Counted from the stretch's first letter, positions 22,766-33,840 are shown. The stretch is DNA of 64,000 bases from Chalara sp. BL73 (GCA_918026815.1 CAKJVC010000010.1:1304501-1368500), one strand, 5' to 3'. Notes: generated by a model from the letters alone, not told the origin. Translations and numbers: made by a program.

Positions 22766-23338
22766 ATGGCCATTTCCTCGGAGTTTCTACAGGTTTCTAC
22801 GGGCTTCCATAAGAGTTTCTGTTTGCTCATTATATAACATGGCCAAAACCATAGAATATCTCCAAACATCCTAATCGGAATGACAATGAAAGTAAAATGT
22901 ATAGCGGAATTGACGCGCTATTTATCGGGTGGAGGACGTTACCATTTGCGCCCCCTATCCACGATTCAGTTACTATTGGCCTGGAAGGTCCTTAGCTGCG
23001 TTAATATAGCTGAGCTAGAATCTTGGTACAGTCTTTTGCAAAGCCAGCCTCCCCTTGTATGCAGCCAGAACCTGTTGGGTATACGGTTAGTCATTTACAG
23101 GAAGTGAATTATATTTGTTCATGAACTTTTCAAATATTGTCCCAGCCTCAAGGACCATATGTAAGCGACCTATATCCATATATACATTGTCAAAGTCTGC
23201 TAAAGCTCGTGCCACACGCACCGCATTTTTGATCTGGTGGAGAAAATTAGTTAGCGAAGATATATGGGCTCGGCTTATACGTGAAGACAGCTTACTTGCC
23301 GACCATAACGTGTTCAACAGCTTTATATGCTTAGTTAT
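22766..23338. other. Intergenic with a possible displaced 3' end of NLR4
   Basis: On the minus strand, sequence adjoining the LTR (23338 downward) reads a short degraded TPR-like piece (KAVEHVMVG). It is followed by a well-formed intron (GTAAGC at about 23296, GCTAAC branch, CAG) and a peptide ending EKFMNKYNSLPVND at 23087. This may be the original 3' end of NLR4, now separated by the LTR, or an unrelated remnant. Confidence 0.4.
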
Positions 23339-23532
23339 TGTTGGTATCACGGGCTTACCTTCCACGGGGCAAAAGGCGCAGCTCTACTTTGTAGGCCACG
23401 CTCTTGCTCTTGATGGATATGGTAATAATTGTTGTTGTATTAGGTTCTACTCTAGATTCTACAACATGGGGGTTGTGCGGACCACGTGACCTGGTGGGTC
23501 GTATGTGGATCCGTAAACCCCTACTTCCTACA
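23339..23532 (+). repeat. Solo LTR (194 bp) inserted in the 3' end of NLR4
   Basis: It starts TGTTGGTATCACGG and ends ACTTCCTACA. GTTAT flanks both sides (23334-23338 and 23533-23537), an exact 5-bp target-site duplication. It shares very high identity with 10776-10971. It ends inside the TPR-coding frame of NLR4, whose reading frame now stops within the LTR at 23521. Confidence 0.92.
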
Positions 23533-26500
23533 GTTATCCTCAAGATACGCACGGGAAAGCTCACGCTCTGACGCTAATCGTGCGTGATCCTCCTCCTTAA
23601 GCGTCTTTTTCCTAATTTCTACTACATGCTCGAAGATTTCAATCGCCTCTTTAATCCGTCTATCCTCAAAATACGCGCTTGCAAGCCTATGCTCTGACGT
23701 TAATCGTGCATGATCCTTCTCTTCGAGCGTTTTTTCCCTAACTTTTACCACATGCTCGAAAATCTTAATCGCCTCTTTAATCCGCCTATCCCCAAGATAC
23801 GCGCGTGCAAGCTCATGCTCTGACGTTAATCGTGCGTGATCTTCCTCCTTAAGCGTCTTTTTCTTAACTTCTACTACATGCTCGAGGATTTCAATCGCCT
23901 CTTTAATCCGCCTATCCTCAAGATACGCGCTTGCAAGCCCATGCTCTGACGTTAATCGTGCGTGATCCTCCTCCTTAAGCGTCTTTTTCTTAACTTCTAC
24001 TACATGCTCGAAAATTTCAATCGCCTCTTTAATCCGTCTATCCCCAAGATACGCGTTTGCAAGCTCATGCTCTGACGTTAATCGTGCGTGATCCTTCTCC
24101 TTAAGCGTCTTTTTATCAACTTCTACTACATGCTCGAAGATTTCAATCGCCTCTTTAATCCGTCTATCCTCAAAATACGCGCGTGCAAGCTCATGCTCTG
24201 ACGCTAATCGTGCGTGATCCTCCTTCTCGAGCGTCTTTTTATCAACTTCTACTACATGCTCGAAGATTTCAATCGCCTCTTTAATCCGCCTATCCCCAAG
24301 ATACGCGCGTGCAAGCTCATGCCCTGACGTTAATCGCTTGGTGTCGTCTTCTAAAAAATGCACCCTCCTCCACTCAAAGACCTCCTCTAGACAGTTTATG
24401 GCGTCCTTGAATCTTCGGTCCCATCCTAAGCATAACCCGACTTGAAAGAACAAATCAAACCTCTCATTAGTTTTGTAAGCCTTGCTCCGATCAAGCAGCT
24501 TGAATGCATGCGGAGTGTAGTTTTGCCACACCTGACGATTAGCACGATCAGTAGATGGGAAGACTGCTTCGAGATGCCGAAGAGCGTTAGTTGTAATCTC
24601 CTCCATACGCTCCTGTTTTCGAATCCAGATCCAGGTTGCCAAGTGCACAAGATTGTGCATATCATAGGTCTCATTATCCTCTCGAGGAATCAAATACGCA
24701 TAGCTCAAAAGAGTGCCGATAGCGTGTGTCATTTCCTCTTCTGACGTCAATCTTGGTAGCAGTGATCGTGGAATAGCTTTAGGTTCAATACATGAGATAA
24801 ACGATAGCAAGTCAGCGGCGGCATTATCAGTCTTCCGGATCTGGTCGAAAGAAACAATCCAAGTCGTTGCTACCGCATTTTGTGACCCTCGATATCGCGT
24901 GCAGTCCTGAAACTCCCGGCTCATCAGACTTACTAACTCTTGCTCAGTGCTTCGTAAGATCTCCAAATATTTCTGGATAGTCGAATGGTTGCTATTTAGA
25001 TAGGCCGCGGCTTGAGCAATTGCCAAAGGAAGATACGTCAATTCACGTAGAAGCTCCATCGTTATTGCTCTATCTCGAAGCAACTGTTTGCGAATGAGCG
25101 ATTTGTCAAGAAATTTCTCAGCATCTTCTATATCCATCTCGTGCAGCTCGATAATGTCGTTTCCAGCCACCCATTGGCCCACTTCCCCCGATCGTGTTGT
25201 GAAGATCGTCAACCCTGTCTCGCTCTCCGGCAGGTATTCGTGCATACAATCAGGCGGTTCAAACAGAATCTCAGGATCGTCCGCATTGTCAACAATTAGT
25301 AACCATTTCCCCATATCTTCCGAGCTCAAATATTTCCGCACTGACACCTTTGGATCTTCTTCATCGATATTCATACTTATCCCAATCTTTTTCCCTATCT
25401 CTAAATAAGCCTGTTCGAAACTCTTTTGGCTTAACATCGGTACCCAAAAGACACTGTACTCTGGTCGATTGTCCTTAACCCAGTAAGCAAACTGCAACGC
25501 AACCTGAGTCTTGCCAACGCCGCCCAGCCCAACTATTGCGAGCTTCTGACAATCCTCGACGAACAGCTCTTGTTTAAGACAGTCTAGAATCTCACTCCGG
25601 CCAGTAAATTTTCTATTCCGAAGGAAAGGGATGTGATGTTGACGGATGGGATCTATCCTGCTCTTATGATGTCCTGAATTACCTAAATAGTCATTATTAG
25701 TGAGCCCAATAATAACCTTTAGAGAATCACTCCAATATCAGTGACTCGCAAAAATTTGTGGTAATTTGTTTATTAACTGGAGATATAGTATCATAGTAGC
25801 ACTTTACATTCTATCCCCTTGCAACCTAGCGAATCGCTCTTCTAGGCTATCCTCAGCTGCCGCATTGGCATCCTGGACAATCGATAACGGAGCAGGGAAC
25901 TCACTTTTCTTAAGCGCAATGTCGTAAACATCACTAATATTTCTCGTTACAAGCTTCAGATTGTCTTGATCAGTCTGGCTCGTTCCGAACTTACACACAC
26001 CGCCATGGTCTGCATTTAATTTGACCACATTCTCTCGAATACCTGGCAAATCTAGCCGCGCACTCTCTCGTGGCACAGCCTTCAGAATAGTTAGTATAAG
26101 CAGTTATCTCACACCAAGATTATAAGGCTCACGTCATCAAGGCCCCCCCAGAAAGAAATAATGTCGTAATCGAATAGTTGCTGCCGCCAGTGCTCATGCA
26201 TGATATCAGAAAAAATACTGCCGCCTTTCAGCACCTCCATCACGTCATCGCCCTTTTGAAATCCCATGGTCGTCGCAATGTTCGATGCTATCTTTCCTAG
26301 GCTCACCAGTTTCCAGTCTCCCCCTTTATGTGGTGTCGCAAAGAAGACCAACCCCAAGGTCGCAGTTTTAATCAATGTGTACTTTGAGTTATTGTGTGCA
26401 TTAATCAGTGCCTGCTTTACGAGCAAACCCCCCATACTATGGCACAGGAAGATTATCGGTCGCGTTTCGTCCCTGGCCCTTTCAACTCGAATTGCCTCGA

Positions 26501-26724
26501 GCAACTCGTTCGCTTTACCGATGAAAGTGTCTTGGTCTTTCCCATAGACAACCGTCGCATTGTATTCGTAGAGGAAGATTCGCGAGTTGGGAACGTGACG
26601 GGGAAGATCATCGCGGAGCCACAGCCGGCCATGGGATCCATTAGATGCGCCAAGTATCCCAGGCGTGGTCAGCGTCACTCTTGCTTCGCGGGTTCAGGCC
26701 GTGCACAGCAATAATACTAGACAT
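23521..26724 (-). pseudogene. NLR4: alpha/beta hydrolase, NB-ARC, TPR gene, frameshifted and LTR-truncated
   Basis: Inferred exons on the minus strand: 26724..26133, 26079..25808 and 25729..23521 (phases 0 and 2). The first codons from ATG 26724 encode SSIIAVHGLNP and HAWDTW, the start of a DUF676/PGAP1-like serine esterase. Continuity into NGSHGRLWLRDDLP, LCHSMGGLLVKQAL (nucleophile Ser) and FFATPHKGG needs a one-base shift near 26655. Exon 2 carries VPRESARLDLPG and NADHGGVCKF, the usual C-terminal His region. Exon 3 has IPFLRNRKFTGR, P-loop GLGGVGKTQ, LLIVDNADD, FTTRSGE, LPLAIAQAAAY, and about seven TPRs of the type HELARAYLGDRRIKEAIEIF. The last repeat runs into the solo LTR (LEDNCRK stop). 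Domain content matches NLR5. Both breaks suggest a non-functional copy, unless the frameshift is a sequencing error. Confidence 0.8.
23560..24335 (-). repeat. Tandem 126-bp TPR-coding units of NLR4
   Basis: Direct 126-bp units on the minus strand contain near-identical blocks such as (plus strand) TTCAATCGCCTCTTTAATCC. Six full units are visible plus one cut by the LTR. Confidence 0.92.
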
Positions 26725-27099
26725 CTTAGTATTCATATTCAAAAGGGATGATCGGACTGGTTGAGAATTTTGCTTACTCGATTTTCCAGGCGTCGCTGGA
26801 GTCGTCTATGCTTGGAAACAGCTGGCGTAGCGGCTATCCTTCCGTTAGCCAACACGTAAAAGAGGCATGAAACGCCTACCATATCTCTAATACTCGCCGC
26901 TTAAATGAAACGAGACTTAAGGAATACGTGCTCAGTGAGGTTGATATCGGATGAAGAATAAGAAGATACAACTGAGAATACACATCGTGGTGCAGCCGCC
27001 AGCCTAAATGCGGCTGATGGCGCTGAAGCATGGCGCGCGTCTATGGATGGCCCCGCATCCAATCGACGTACACTCCACGAGTAACCCTTATCATCGAAG
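26725..27099. other. 5' flank of NLR4, no supported gene
   Basis: No gene is recognised. Part of the stretch may belong to the interior of the mariner-like fragment that follows. Confidence 0.3.
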
Positions 27100-27423
27100 C
27101 TAGTTTCGGTTAGATCCGTCTGATGGTACAATTGGGCAGGGGTGCATAGCCACAGGCGTCTGGAAATAGGCCCCGCTAAATGTCACGGCCCTGGCATTTT
27201 CTCGCTTAGAGCTTGGCTCCGGCCAGCCTCCTGTATATAAATCGCTGCTTTCCTTCCCTTCCTCTGTCCGTAGCTTGTTCTCTTAATTATAACAATTGAT
27301 AGTTGTTCATACCTTTGAGTCCTTCTACCTAATATCTACGGATCGAGATCCCTGTTTGACTTGAGTTGTTACACTAAAAATGATTAACTAAAAAACCAGC
27401 GACACCCAATTCGCCTTCTGCTG
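27100..27423 (-). mobile_element. Tc1/mariner-like 5' fragment split by a solo LTR
   Basis: On the minus strand the fragment starts CAGCAGAAGGCGAATTGGGT after TA (27424-27425) and runs to TTTTTAG at 27374. There it is interrupted by the LTR at 27181-27373. It resumes with TTTAGCGGGGCCTATTTCC, exactly as in the uninterrupted copy at 40367, and goes on to CACCCCTGCCCAATTGTACC. The insertion is younger than the mariner copy. Confidence 0.75.
27181..27373 (-). repeat. Solo LTR (193 bp) nested in a mariner-like fragment
   Basis: In plus orientation it starts TGTCACGGCC and ends TTGAGTTGTTACA. CTAAA lies on both sides (27176-27180 and 27374-27378), an exact duplication. It belongs to the family TGTAACAACTCAAG...GGCCGTGACA, with other copies at 27562-27732 and 36712-36940. 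Confidence 0.92.
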
Positions 27424-27561
27424 TATTTATCGAAGCGACTGAACAACATCTTTTACTCCTGGATAACACTACATATACTCTGAATCTGGGTACACCGACT
27501 TCAAAATCAGCTGGGAGCAGCTTAGGCGAGTGTTTGATCTTTAAATTAAAAACAGGCTAAC

Positions 27562-27732
27562 ATTAACAACTTAAGGCGAACGGGGATCTCGATCCGTAGA
27601 TCTCAGGGAGAAGGACTCGAAGGTGTGAATGACTATCAATTATCATAACGAAAAGAACAAGCTACCGATGGAAGAAAAAAGGAGAATAGCGTTTTATATA
27701 CAGGAGACTGGCCATGGGCCAAGGCCGTGACA
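27562..27732 (+). repeat. Solo LTR (171 bp), same family, opposite orientation
   Basis: It runs from (mutated) ATTAACAACTTAAG to AAGGCCGTGACA and is flanked by CTAAC on both sides (27557-27561 and 27733-27737). The canonical TGT start has become ATT. It contains the family block GGGATCTCGATCCGTAGATC. Confidence 0.85.
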
Positions 27733-28512
27733 CTAACCAGAAACTACAGTTGCTGATTTGTGACGGCATTGGAACGTACAAAACTTTCGAAGTTTTAAAG
27801 TTTTGTTTCGAAAACAACATTATTTTATGTCGCTTTCTTTTTTGTACCTCCCACAAGCTCTAGCTTTGTAACATCGGAGTTTTTGCATTTTTGAAAGCAG
27901 CCTACCGCAACAGAGCTGACCGACTGTTTCGAGGAAGTACAGATACGGTTGGTAAAGAACATTACACTTTTTGTATTGCCCTGCAAAGGAAAAGCGTTTA
28001 CAAAAAGAAATATCACGGCCGCATAGGCGGCTTGTGGTTGTTTCCGTTTAACCCAAACAGAGTTTTTAGGGTAATACTGAAGCCTTTCTGTCAGGTGCCA
28101 AATTACTACATGTTAGGGTCGGGCTCTAAGCTACGTATCAAGAGCTTGGTGAAGGGATAAAAGTTTTAGACGGAGGTCAAGGTTCTCAGCTACATAATAT
28201 ACCAAGGGCTCAACGATTACTCAACAATATTAGAGTTCTAGATCACGTAGAGAGCCGATAAGGGCTTGAAGGGTACAAGTAGGAGGCTCGGAGCTGTGGT
28301 AGAGAAAGTAGAGATTAGTCCTTGTATGGATTGGAGTTCACTCGTGCCACACTACATATTTGGCAACTTACACATTCGCTCAATCAACTGTTCTGAAAGC
28401 CGATAAAGTAAAGTGAGTTTTTGATATTAAAACGAAGTACTACAAACGCCTGTGACGCCAGTGTCAGGAAAGGCTCTTGCGTCGCTGCATAACCTAATCA
28501 AACAGGACGCTT
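27733..28512. other. Intergenic, probable transposon debris
   Basis: AT-rich sequence with short open frames and no recognisable protein. It may include upstream parts of the DDE-transposase remnant that follows. Confidence 0.3.
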
Positions 28513-28872
28513 TTGCACTTAATAAAACGAGCATACCGCGTTTACAGAAGCACCTATAAAAGCTTGCCAATGCCGCCTAGATGTCTTTTGCTCAACATGC
28601 TTTTTCTCGATGATCAAAATCAACTTTTAATCAGAATAAACAACGAAACCAAAGTTCGTCGATCAACCAAGTCAGTCCTACTAGGAAAGACGAAAATAAT
28701 GAGCTTTAAGGACATCGAGGTGGCACGAGCAGGGCGTACTGCGAAGGAGGTCACCAAGGGCAAGGGGAAATGCAGGAGTGCTGCGCTAGAGGCAGATAAG
28801 CCAGAGCCAGAGCCAGAAGTGGCGCGGATGGCCAAAGCGCCAGTGCTTGGAGGACACCAGTGGCGTGGATGA
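28513..28872 (+). mobile_element. Pogo/Fot1-like DDE transposase C-terminal remnant
   Basis: The frame encodes RRSTKSVLLGKTKIMSFKDI, EVARAGRTAKEVTKGKGK and EADKPEPEPEVARM. This matches the basic C-terminal tail typical of Fot1/pogo-like DDE transposases in ascomycetes (KVMSYEDIEEARAKRA, KGKGKR). The catalytic core is not recognisable upstream. It is a remnant and presumably inactive. Confidence 0.62.
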
Positions 28873-28981
28873 TCTAAGCGTAGGCTGCGGAGAATTAGAT
28901 TGCTCTATGGGAATAGAAAATTATTGCTCTGTTCTTCAGTTCAAATATGTCATTTCAAGCAAGCTCGCGCGGGTCTCGCGA

Positions 28982-30421
28982 CTAATCTGACCAAGGGTCA
29001 TATCCAGTGTCGGGATGTGGCCACCCAAGATCCTCTGCGACGTCAGACCAATGCAGAACCTCTTCGCCCTCGTCGTCTGAGTCAGGGTAGGTGCGGGAGC
29101 TGCTTCTACCCCCGGCCGTCACCGCGTCGTTCCTGGATTGCTTCTCTTGCCTTATTCTTTCCCGTTCTTTCTCTAACCGGCGCTCCTCGACCTTCTTAGC
29201 CTCAGCCCAGGTCTGGAATGCTTCCCTTTTTAGGGTACAGAATAGCACAACCTCCCTCGTAGCCAAGACATCCTCCAAACAATCGTGGATGGCCCCCTTA
29301 TTCTTCCGGATTCCAACATTCACCAGCTCAGAGCAGAGGGTCTGTAATCCCCATCGGATGCGATGAATGCCAACAGCTTTTCTCGACAAGATCCCGGAAT
29401 CCACAATACGGGGATGGATCATCCTCAAGGCATCCAAGTCGTGCTCTAATGCATGGCCGACAATGATAGTATTGCTATCGATATATTTCCACAGCTCTGA
29501 CCGGGCTCCTTCCCAGCCCCGCAGCGCCTGCCCTTGCCGAATCGCATTTTCGAGCGTGCTTCTCGATATGCCATGAATTGAAGACCGTATTTGGGTTATG
29601 GGTTCTCGGGGACACACATATCGGTTAAGAAGTACTGCGCCAGTAAAATAGTCGGTAACGCAAAGGAAAATGGCTTCACTCGCCCCACCAGCAACCCCTG
29701 CCATTTCACAGTCAAGGGCCACCGCAAGGAATTTCGGATCTGCGGAGGCCGGCGGGGTTTGTCGGAAGTCTTCGTGTTGAATCGCGCGTAGGGGTATTTG
29801 AAAATCATGCGTTGGTGAGGTCTTACAGCCTCGTCCCCCATTACTGCAGCATTGATACGGCCTTTTTGAGTTCTGCAACATTTCGAAGTATAAGCATTTT
29901 CTGATATTGATCTTCATACAATAAAACCCACCCGTTTATCTCGCTTGTATAGATGGAAGATGCACTCTCGACCAACCGCGTTCTTTTCTTGGCCTATACT
30001 ATTTTAGTTCAACCGCTATAATCAATAGGGGAAACCTACTATTACAGCGCTTACATTTCCGTGAATTGGCATAATCTGACGAATTGTACGAATGTATAAT
30101 ATAGCCATTCTCCTCGAGCTCCTTCGGCGTATGGCAATGTGCCGATAACGCATTGAGCACTGTAACATATTCAGACTCCACGATCACAGACCAGGGCACA
30201 CTTTGAGGGGCGGTCTTAACCGCAGGCATTACTATCTGAGGAGTACTAGAGCTGGACATGATTACACTTGGAGGTTGCCCATATTCGCGTGCCTGGCGCT
30301 TTGCCGGTTTAACTAGAGAAGCCGCTTGCTGTTTCTTGTGTATGGAGGAGTTTCGGATGTGTTGATCTAGGTCTGTCTGTCCTTTGAACGACCTGTTACA
30401 CGGCGCACAGTAGGCTAGCAT
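28982..30421 (-). CDS. C2H2 zinc-finger DEDDh exonuclease (REX4/ISG20-like)
   Basis: Inferred exons on the minus strand: 30421..30040, 29993..29920 and 29872..28982, giving 448 residues. The start was chosen as the first ATG before the zinc finger (MLAYCAPC). A C2H2-like finger lies at residues 4-28 (YCAPCNRSFKGQ, then DQHIRNSSIH). The linker has CKRC, and YQCCSNGGRGCKTSPTHDF forms a second Cys/His cluster. The exonuclease domain shows ALDCEMAG (Exo I Asp and Glu), GHALEHDLDALR (Exo II Asp), and HDCLEDVLATREVV (Exo III His and Asp). An acidic tail follows a charged helix (EERRLEKERERIRQEKQ). Predicted activity is 3'-5' RNA or DNA exonuclease. The gene looks intact, unlike most neighbours. A solo LTR ends or begins only about 50 bp upstream of the ATG. 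Intron 1 has two equally workable boundary pairs; both give the same frame. Confidence 0.82.
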
Positions 30422-30471
30422 CGCAGTTGTATGGAGCCGTATTTGAGGCACTAGTTTAGTTTGAGAAAGGA

Positions 30472-30650
30472 TGTTGTCAGAATACCTAAAACGTAGCAAA
30501 AGGTGTAGTATACTCTTGCTGGTGTGGTTCTGGTATTCGTTGATTGATTGTTCTAAGCTACGGCCTATTGCCAGGTAGATATAGGTGATAGAAGACCCAC
30601 AATTCCCGCGGTCCAGTGGATCGCGTGAGCTATGTACATGAATTCCAACA
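30472..30650 (+). repeat. Solo LTR-like copy next to the exonuclease start
   Basis: It aligns with the solo LTR at 48058-48253: CGTAGCAAAAGGTGTAGTA, TCTTGCTGGTGTGGTTCTG, AGCTACGGCCTATTGCCAGG, and the AATTCCAACA end. The 5' end is diverged and no clear duplication is visible. It begins about 50 bp from the exonuclease ATG and would cover its promoter. Confidence 0.8.
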
Positions 30651-31023
30651 GTTGTGAAGCTCTGACCGGGTTGTAGTTGTCTTACGTGAGGGGCAGTGTA
30701 TCCTTGCGTCAGTCACAGTCAAGCTACAAGCCTGGTAAATGGTTCCTGAAGGCGTGTGGGGTCATCTATCGCTAACCCAAAACCGTTAGTCGGTTCGAGT
30801 ACGAGGCGAATGTATCACGTCTGATCCAATCAACCTAGTCTCAGCCTCATTTGACGCCGGCGCGATTCGTTCCCACCCTCCGCGATTGGGGCGTAGATTG
30901 CGTTAACCAACCCCTCCAAAAATAAACTTCCCCTGACCGCGTTGCGCTATCTTGCATATCATCCGTAATGCGCCGCATCTGCTAGAACATGGAATTCACA
31001 GTGACGATCAGAAGCTATTGTTA

Positions 31024-31156
31024 ATGCAATTCAGGCTCTCTATCGCATGTGTCCGGCATACAGATCCGTAGTAATTTGTGTGAGAAAAGTCTTCCGAGCT
31101 AATGTCTCTGCTTAGTCGGAGGCATGTCAGCTACTTGGATCCTCAAATCCAACATA
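31024..31156 (+). repeat. Dispersed repeat, partner of 49757-49891
   Basis: It shares ATGCAATTCAGGCTCTCT, TAATTTGTGTGAGAAAAGTC and ACATGTCAG/GCATGTCAG with the reverse complement of 49757-49891. No open frame or terminal structure is recognised. Confidence 0.7.
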
Positions 31157-32067
31157 CATGCTTGGGACAGTGAATGCGAAGCCCCACCAGAGCAGGCGAA
31201 TGGCCTAGACCCCAAACATGGCAAGCACTAACTACATGACCATAGACAGAGGACATGCGACAACAACAAAAATTTTACGGAATGAACTGTCCAAGAACTA
31301 GAGCATTATAATTTCATTCGCGCCTCCGTCCATGTCGATGATTGTGATGGATCTCTGACTAGCATGTTTCCGGTAGCGCACCCCAAGTATCTGTGCCAAC
31401 ATGAGCAATTTTACGGGCAATCGGATGTTGATTCTGCAAACTTCGTAGTGGCGGCCTCTAACCGGAAAGTTCTCGCCCAGCAGATCCCTGCTATTCTCTT
31501 CTAGAATTGGGATTCGCAACACTGATTGCCTTATTCCCCCTTACCTTTTTCTACCGAGATTTCCAAAGAATACGTAAATGTGAAAGCCACCCATAATGAT
31601 CTTGGGTGTAGTCCAAAAGTCATTTTTGCTGCAGAATGACTAGATCAACTAGGGTGCGTAATCCCCTGCCTGTCCTTAAACAATTTTTTCGCCGAGTTGG
31701 TTGCGAGCTGCTTCCACCCCAACCATTCATGAAATTCAATATAGTATCTTGGCATCTCATCGCCAAAGATAGCTTACACAAGACTTAGGTTAGGTTTTTC
31801 TTTGTAGCATCGACTAACCGCCTTAATTCTAAGCTTACTGTTGCTACGACAAGACGGAATTCTCGGAGCAATAACACGCTTTCTTATCTCACCAACAAAA
31901 AGTAGGACGGGTCATAAGCAACTGCCAAGCAATGTCGCTTCTGCGGCCCGATTGCGCTTACTGAATATGGACGCCAATTTCAGTTCATAATACTGTAACT
32001 TGGATAGCGTGCATTACCCTCGAAGAGGTGACCAAAGCCGTCGAGGCTACTCCCAGATGAGCGCCTT
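31157..32067. other. Intergenic, no supported gene
   Basis: A 74-codon minus-strand frame at 31298-31522 has no recognisable motif. Nothing else is identified. Confidence 0.3.
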
Positions 32068-33015
32068 TCAAGAAGTGAACTTTAACAACTCCGCCTCAGT
32101 CCAATCCCACAGCTTCTGCGCCAACTGCGAGTCTTTTCCTTCAGGTCTTCCCCTACCAGCTATTCCGAGGGGTTCATAATACTCGCCGCTCCTCAGTCCT
32201 TTCTTCGTCGCAGCCCACACTTGATGCTTGGCAGCCGTCGCAATAGAACTGAAAATCAGAAATTTGCACAAATAACGGTTAATAATTCGGTCAACAAGAC
32301 GTGCATCGGTCGCGTTGGCGTGCAAGTTTGTGTCGGCGATACCTGGGTGGACTGCCACGACAGTCAAGCTTGGGTACTGGCTTGCTAAGTGCCGCGCGAA
32401 AAGAATGTTCGCAAGTTTACTCTGCCCATAACGCTGTATACCAGAGAGGTGCTCAGCGGGTATCCTGAGAGTGTCAAAAAGAATTCCTTCCTCAGGCGCA
32501 TTCCAGTGACTATATGAGGTCACCACAATGACGCGAACATCGTCGCTGGCGCTTGCAGTCTTTGCGAGTAAAGGGAGCAACAACTTTGTCAATAGTGCAT
32601 GACCCATATGATTAATGCCGAATTGTTTCTCGAACCCATCCTCGGTCAATCCTGGTGGAATGCACATGACTCCGGCATTAAGCATGAGAATATCGAGGCG
32701 GTCTGCTTAAACCAAAAACTTGGCCGCAGCCTGCTTCACGGCACCGAGCGAAGCAAGATCCAGCGGCAAGATCCTAAGGTCGGCCTGGTGGACTTGCTGA
32801 CGGATATCGGTGCACGCGGCCTCAGCCTCTTCAATGTCCTGTGCTGCTAGCCAAATCTGGGATGGATTGTGCTGACTGAGGTAAGTGATGGCTTGCTTCC
32901 CAAGCCCGGAGCTACCTCCTGTGACAAGAATGACTTTGCCATCAAGCGGCGGAATATCCTTGACAGGGTCAAAAGCCATGGCATTACTACCGCTAATGTT
33001 ACCGAAACTCAACAT
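32068..33015 (-). pseudogene. Short-chain dehydrogenase/reductase with one nonsense codon
   Basis: From ATG 33015 the frame encodes an SDR: cofactor loop TGGSSGLGK, then DLASLGAVKQAAAKFLV, a TAA stop at 32707-32709, and in the same frame [14 protein letters not shown] (the NAG motif). Active-site residues follow: Ser in VVTSYSHW, and Tyr/Lys in [12 protein letters not shown]. The C-terminus is [10 protein letters not shown] at 32068. The position of the stop is not conserved Gly or Trp, and CAA (Gln) to TAA is the simplest origin, a CpA-context change. All catalytic residues remain, so loss looks recent. Family: classical SDR of the retinol-dehydrogenase/WW-oxidoreductase-like type; substrate unknown. 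Confidence 0.85.
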
Positions 33016-33302
33016 CTTGCTAACTAGCGTAGAAACCGTGAGATATCTGCTGAAATTAGACGCTGGAGTAGATAAGTCCCTGCGTTTTGGAAGTGGTAAA
33101 GGACTTAAGGAGTGCAGAGTTAGGCAACGAGATTCACGCAACGAGTCTTTTTATGTCATGTTAGCACGTGACCAGCTCGCGTGTGTTCCTTAATTGGGAC
33201 TAGCAGCACATGGCCTTTTTTCCAGAGCCCCACCTCTCCTTATTAGTTTTGTATTTTCGTATTGAAACACCTACAACTCGCTTTTCCAGGCTCATAGGAC
33301 CG

Positions 33303-33470
33303 TTTTCGTGACAATCGTGGAGAGACTTGGAAATCTAGATCCAACTGTTCTATGAGTTTGACAGGCGAAAAAGGCTCGATAGCGGGGCTGAGGGTCGAGA
33401 GAGCTGATTACACCATGAAAGGAGGTTCTCCGCAAATCAGGGGGGTGGCGACGACGCGATCGTAATTTTC
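33303..33470 (+). repeat. MITE-like element, partial copy 3
   Basis: It shares GGCTCGATAGCG, TTCTCCGCAAATCAGGG and GCGATCGTAATTTTC with the second half of the 3315-3619 and 10974-11292 elements. Confidence 0.5.
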
Positions 33471-33649
33471 GAGGTAGCCGTGTCGGGAGTGTTCGGAAGG
33501 AAGCACACAATATAACTGATATGAAAATATAATAAACTTTGATACGTTCACGGAGTCAGTAGCGCTTGAATTCAAAGTATCTATGGTTTGTCTCGTAACA
33601 GGGTGCGTCTCTCGACGCAGGGACGGACGTTATTATACTAATATTAAAT

Positions 33650-33840
33650 GTAGGCCTTTGAGTCTATGAAAGGCTCAAGCTTGCCCTCCCTCAAGGAGCT
33701 CTAGCTTCTTTTTATATCCTTCGCCCCTCAACTGTGTTGTATTCTTTTCCTACAGTGTCACCTAGCTTGTGACTTTAGTATCCCCGAAGGTACTCTAACA
33801 GCTGAAGCCCACGACAGCCTAAGCCATACGCTTTTGTAGC
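33650..33840 (+). repeat. Dispersed repeat, partner of 36555-36705
   Basis: Both copies share CAAGCTTGCCYTCC, ctcyAgGGARCTCTAGCT, a TTTTATATCC-like box and a GCCCACGA block, with many transitions between them. It is probably a decayed LTR or non-autonomous element. Confidence 0.45.
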
